From: Phoronis australis
Lineage: Eukaryota > Phoronida > Phoronidae
Length of the DNA stretch: 64,000 bases
Direction: 5' to 3'
Assembly: GCA_002633005.1 (NCBI GenBank)
Contig: NMRA01000380.1
Location: forward strand, 303,873-367,872
The notes beneath the pieces were generated by a model. It was not told the origin of the DNA. It made no database searches and saw only the letters and a list, made by a program, of their open reading frames with translations. Shown piece by piece: positions 60,790 through 64,000 of this stretch (its first letter is position 1; every line of letters starts with the position of its first letter). A program made the translations under genes and the position numbers.

Positions 60790-62690
60790 ATGATAAATGA
60801 TTGAAATTGTGTCGCATAAATAATGGTGTAATTATTTTTTTAATTCTTGTAATAGTGATATGCTCAGCAAGTGTAAATATTGTGTACGAAACTATAGTTC
60901 GTTTTGTAAAACAGCAGAAAAGGCGATTCACAGACTGCGAAAACTTGAAACATTTGCACCTCATGCCGGAAGCCCTGTAGCCGATCACGACATGGTGGTG
61001 CTATGCAGGCAACTTCCTTCTTCTACACCACAACTAGCTCAGTAATGCAATACTGACATTGCTTGCTGTTCAATACTGACAATTAATCCATCAGTTTTTA
61101 CCAGGATGGTACAGGTTTAGCATGGAATTTTCCACTCTGAACAGAGCCGACACGGCAATGCCTTCCTTCATATAATCTATTGTAATTAAGTTTTTTTAAT
61201 CTTTTCAAAATGTATCAGAGGAATTCAGCCTGTAGAATGCAAGCTGATAATATCTGTGAAGCCAGAGATTGGCATGCCCTCCACACTTCAACTCACTCTA
61301 GAACCAGTAAGACCTGCAATGAATTGTTTCTGGCTTGGCTCCGACTTCACCGGTTTATAATATTGCTTGTGATTAATATTTAAAAATCCCAAACACGCAA
61401 ATTTGTAGAATAAATTACCATTGATGTGAAACTAAGGCCAATTTGCAGTGCAGTAGTTTACAAAAATGTTGATTATTTAAATATACGTTAGTCTAGCTTT
61501 GTTAAACCAAGTGAAAAATAAATAGAGCATTAATGAAAATCAGTCATTTTTTGCTAAAAGTTCTCCAATTCTCAATGAGAAAATATTCCACAAACTTAAA
61601 TTTTGAAAATTAACGTACAGCATTGTAATGTGAAGGGGCAATGCAATAAGTTTCAAATGTCATCTAAACACAATTTTTTTTTGAAAAGAGTTGATATCAC
61701 GATGAATATACCTGGTTACTACGACGAATTCATGTGAGTGTTTCCCTCAAATATGACTTATAACTGACATCCTGCAAAAGACTAAAGTCTTCTAGGGATG
61801 GGTATTAGAATATGGAAACTACTACGGAAATACCAACACAGATACTGTTTCGATACCAACGCCAAAAAATGGCGCAACAACACAAATGGCCGCTGCTTTC
61901 AGTTGTGTTATTGGTTTCATGAAAAGTGATGCTCCACATAACTATTTCTGAAAAATAATTAAATGTAACTTTAGGAAAAGGACAAAAACCCTGAAGAATA
62001 AATATACAGCCATCTGCAAGATGCTGAGACAATTTGTATAAATTATTTCTGGCAGGTTCTGTTTAATGTCAAATATGGCGCAAAATAAGCGTTGATTAAA
62101 AAGTGGTCAACACATTCCGAGTCTCAAAGGTGTACAAAATTCTGTGTGATAATGTCAACAGAGACTAATTAGTGATCCAATGTACCGCGATGTTGATGAA
62201 CATGTATTCCTGAATGACAGTCAATTAAACAAGACCTCAATTAATCCCAGAGTTCAACATACTAAGGTTCCATTATTCCACCACATGAAGGTTAAGTAGG
62301 ACCTTATCCACTGTCTGTACTTAGCCAAGTAACTGCAAAACTTTGAAATTACAGTACTTTTTGAAAATGTATATTTTCTGAAAATAGAAACCCAGGAGTC
62401 TTTGACTTCTAACTTTATACCAATCTTATAACTGGGTCATGTGAACATGTCTTTTCAGTAAAATTCTGCAAAAAGGTGCATTCACAGCAAAATAACAGCA
62501 AGAACTACATTACCAAATTTCGAACGAATAAACGTTCAAGATGAAATATCAAAAACACTGCTTTTCTAAAATATCATTTAGCTTTTGTTTAATGCAACTT
62601 CTGAGTTTTTTCATTCAAATCATGAAAGGCCTACGTTTTGATAGTCTTTCAGGCAAAAGTGGAACTTCTGCACTCCTGGCTATGCAGTTT
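60790..62690. other. Non-coding stretch, no gene recognised
   Basis: AT-rich. I looked here for the missing first exon of the oxidase (GxGxxG and GGR on the - strand) and did not find one. The best partial look-alike at about 60985 is rejected below. Confidence 0.5.
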
Positions 62691-62696
62691 AAAATT

Positions 62697-62880
62697 TCAA
62701 ATGTTCAGTTCAGTCTTCTGGGCATTGTCTGCCGGACCCCACAGCTTTTCCTTGAGCTCTACCGGACTGGGCCACATCTGGCGCCTCAGGATGTCAGTCA
62801 TCGGTATAGACTCGGTTCCGGGTAGTCTCTGTTGAGGGTTTACCTCCAGTGGAACAATCCAGAGACAGTTATTACCTCCA
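62697..62880 (-). CDS. Candidate last coding exon of an unrecognised gene
   Basis: On the - strand, an AG at 62882-62881 is followed by an open frame of 60 codons ending in TGA (62699-62697). It reads GGNNCLWIVPLEVNPQQRL, then PGTESIPMTDILRRQMWPSP, then VELKEKLWGPADNAQKTELN and a final I. The composition is protein-like: three Trp, mixed charged and hydrophobic residues, and codon usage richer in GC than its flanks. The acceptor's pyrimidine tract is weak; another AG (before GTAAACCC) is possible. I do not recognise the family. If real, the rest of the gene lies beyond 63 kb on the same strand as the oxidase. Confidence 0.4.
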
Positions 62881-62889
62881 CTGACTACT

Positions 62890-63320
62890 ATTGATAGACT
62901 TATTAACTCTATGGGTACTAAGTCTATTGGTGGATTTGTGAACTTAGTCAGTAATAAGTTTATGGATAGACTTGCTAACCCTTGATACTAACTCTAACAC
63001 TAGACTTGCCAGCTACATCAACAGATTTACTAACTGTATCAATTATCCAGTTAGTAAGTCTATTGACAGATACTAAATCTGTAGTCAACTCTGTCCACAG
63101 ATACATCAAGTCTATTAGTATACTAAGTAAATCGACAAATTTACTAAGTTTATAAAATAAAATTATTATATCAATCAATAGACTTGCTGTCTCTGCTAAC
63201 AGACTTAATAGTAGTGCATGACTCTAATAATAAGCCCAAATAAAGATTTAATAAGTCCCTTTCGATTGAGTTACTATCTTTAGTTTAAGTCTAGCAATTA
63301 GTAAGTCTAGGGATTAGTAA
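62890..63320. repeat. Degenerate repeat of AGACTTACTAAC / AGTCTATTGA motifs
   Basis: Many imperfect copies of AGTCTATTGATAGACTTA-like sequence in both orientations, AT-rich. A (TTAAGT)3 run follows at about 63847-63866. No gene is visible. Confidence 0.6.
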
Positions 63321-64000
63321 GACGATCATTAGAAATAATTACACTGTCAACAGAGTTAACCTTTTATACCCACTGTCCAAAACAAATTTTTTGAAGGCGA
63401 ACGTTTTGACATCGAAAATCGAAGTGTTCCAATCTAGGAATATGAAAATGTCAAGTGAAACAATGGCAATCCCAACTACTAATGGAATTTTAATCATCAT
63501 TAATTACCATATCATGACCTTGACATTGAGATCAGAATGGAAAATAGCATTTTACAAGGATTCAGTCACGTTGTCCAGCATCAATTAAAGCACACACCAC
63601 GACATAAATAAACCAAAGACGAAGATGTCTTCTCAAGCAAGTTGAAGCTGAGACCCAAATGGTACCCAAATACAGACAATGTTCACGCACTACCACGGTC
63701 CCCCTGGGGGCTCTTTTGGAAACTGTAAGTTAGCCAAAGTGATTTTGCATCACAAAATAGCCCCAAGCAGTCTTTTGTAAACAGTGTGTCACCTTTGGCA
63801 GAAACTTGTACTAGTGTCCCCCCCAGCGCCCTCATCAGGTAGTAAGCTTAAGTTTAAGTTTAAGTTTGTTGACGTATTTGTCACAGCTACCCCAGCTTGA
63901 GTGTGATGTGCTGCCACACCCAAGGTTTCAGTCACATCTAAAATCCAGTTTGCTTATTTTGACCTTGGTCATGACAAATTATGAGCACCAAGCATACCTC
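63321..64000. other. Terminal stretch, no gene recognised
   Basis: No conserved exon found on either strand. It contains a short TTAAGT repeat and C-rich patches. Confidence 0.5.

Noticed and set aside
60860-60990. - strand V-V-I-G-Y-R-A-S-G-M, considered as the missing GxGxxG exon of the oxidase
   Set aside because: The second Gly of the motif is Arg, the following residues do not continue the Rossmann pattern, there is no GGR downstream, and no donor in the required phase.

Overview
The window is eukaryotic and comes from an animal. It holds split genes with consensus GT-AG introns, long AT-rich non-coding stretches, microsatellites, tandem arrays and several families of small inverted-repeat DNA transposons. 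CpG is not strongly depleted, introns run from about 0.6 to 9 kb, and two segments look like both alleles of a very heterozygous diploid. Together these suggest a marine invertebrate (hemichordate, echinoderm, amphioxus or a lophotrochozoan). The sequence alone does not settle which.

Two protein genes are well supported. (1) CIAO1 on the + strand, positions 20161-35160: eight exons splice cleanly into a 336-residue seven-bladed WD40 protein of the cytosolic iron-sulfur assembly (CIA) targeting complex, complete from Met to stop. (2) A spermine/polyamine oxidase-like flavin amine oxidase (SMOX/PAOX family) on the - strand, 56753-38594: four exons give the central and C-terminal parts of the enzyme. 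The N-terminal exon with the GxGxxG dinucleotide-binding motif is not in the window. The two genes are tail to tail, about 3.4 kb apart. A third, weaker candidate is the last coding exon of an unrecognised - strand gene at 62880-62697.

Layout. 1-12128: no gene recognised; a few fold-backs and short tandem duplications. 12129-12380: N gap. 12537-16820: a roughly 1.9-2.0 kb segment present twice, joined by a single N at 14825. The left copy is interrupted at TTAA by the 5' end of a transposon with a THAP domain. 16821-19966: no gene; two striking hairpins. 19967-20100: a 134-bp element with terminal inverted repeats and a 5-bp target duplication, just upstream of CIAO1. 20161-35160: CIAO1, whose introns carry a tRNA-like SINE, a TTAA-flanked Kolobok-like element with a broken THAP reading frame (24142-25769), a second partial copy after another single N (25832), and at least six tandem arrays. 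35161-38593: intergenic. 38594-56753: the amine oxidase gene, with a contig join at 49498. 56754-64000: mostly repeats and non-coding sequence, plus the candidate exon at 62.7-62.9 kb.

The genes do not form a pathway. CIAO1 helps deliver Fe-S clusters to cytosolic and nuclear proteins, and the oxidase catabolises polyamines. The most informative non-genic signal is the link between single-N joins, duplicated sequence and transposon presence or absence. It reads as unmerged haplotypes placed end to end, and it shows THAP/TTAA transposons polymorphic between the two alleles. I found nothing I can defend as a new biological system.
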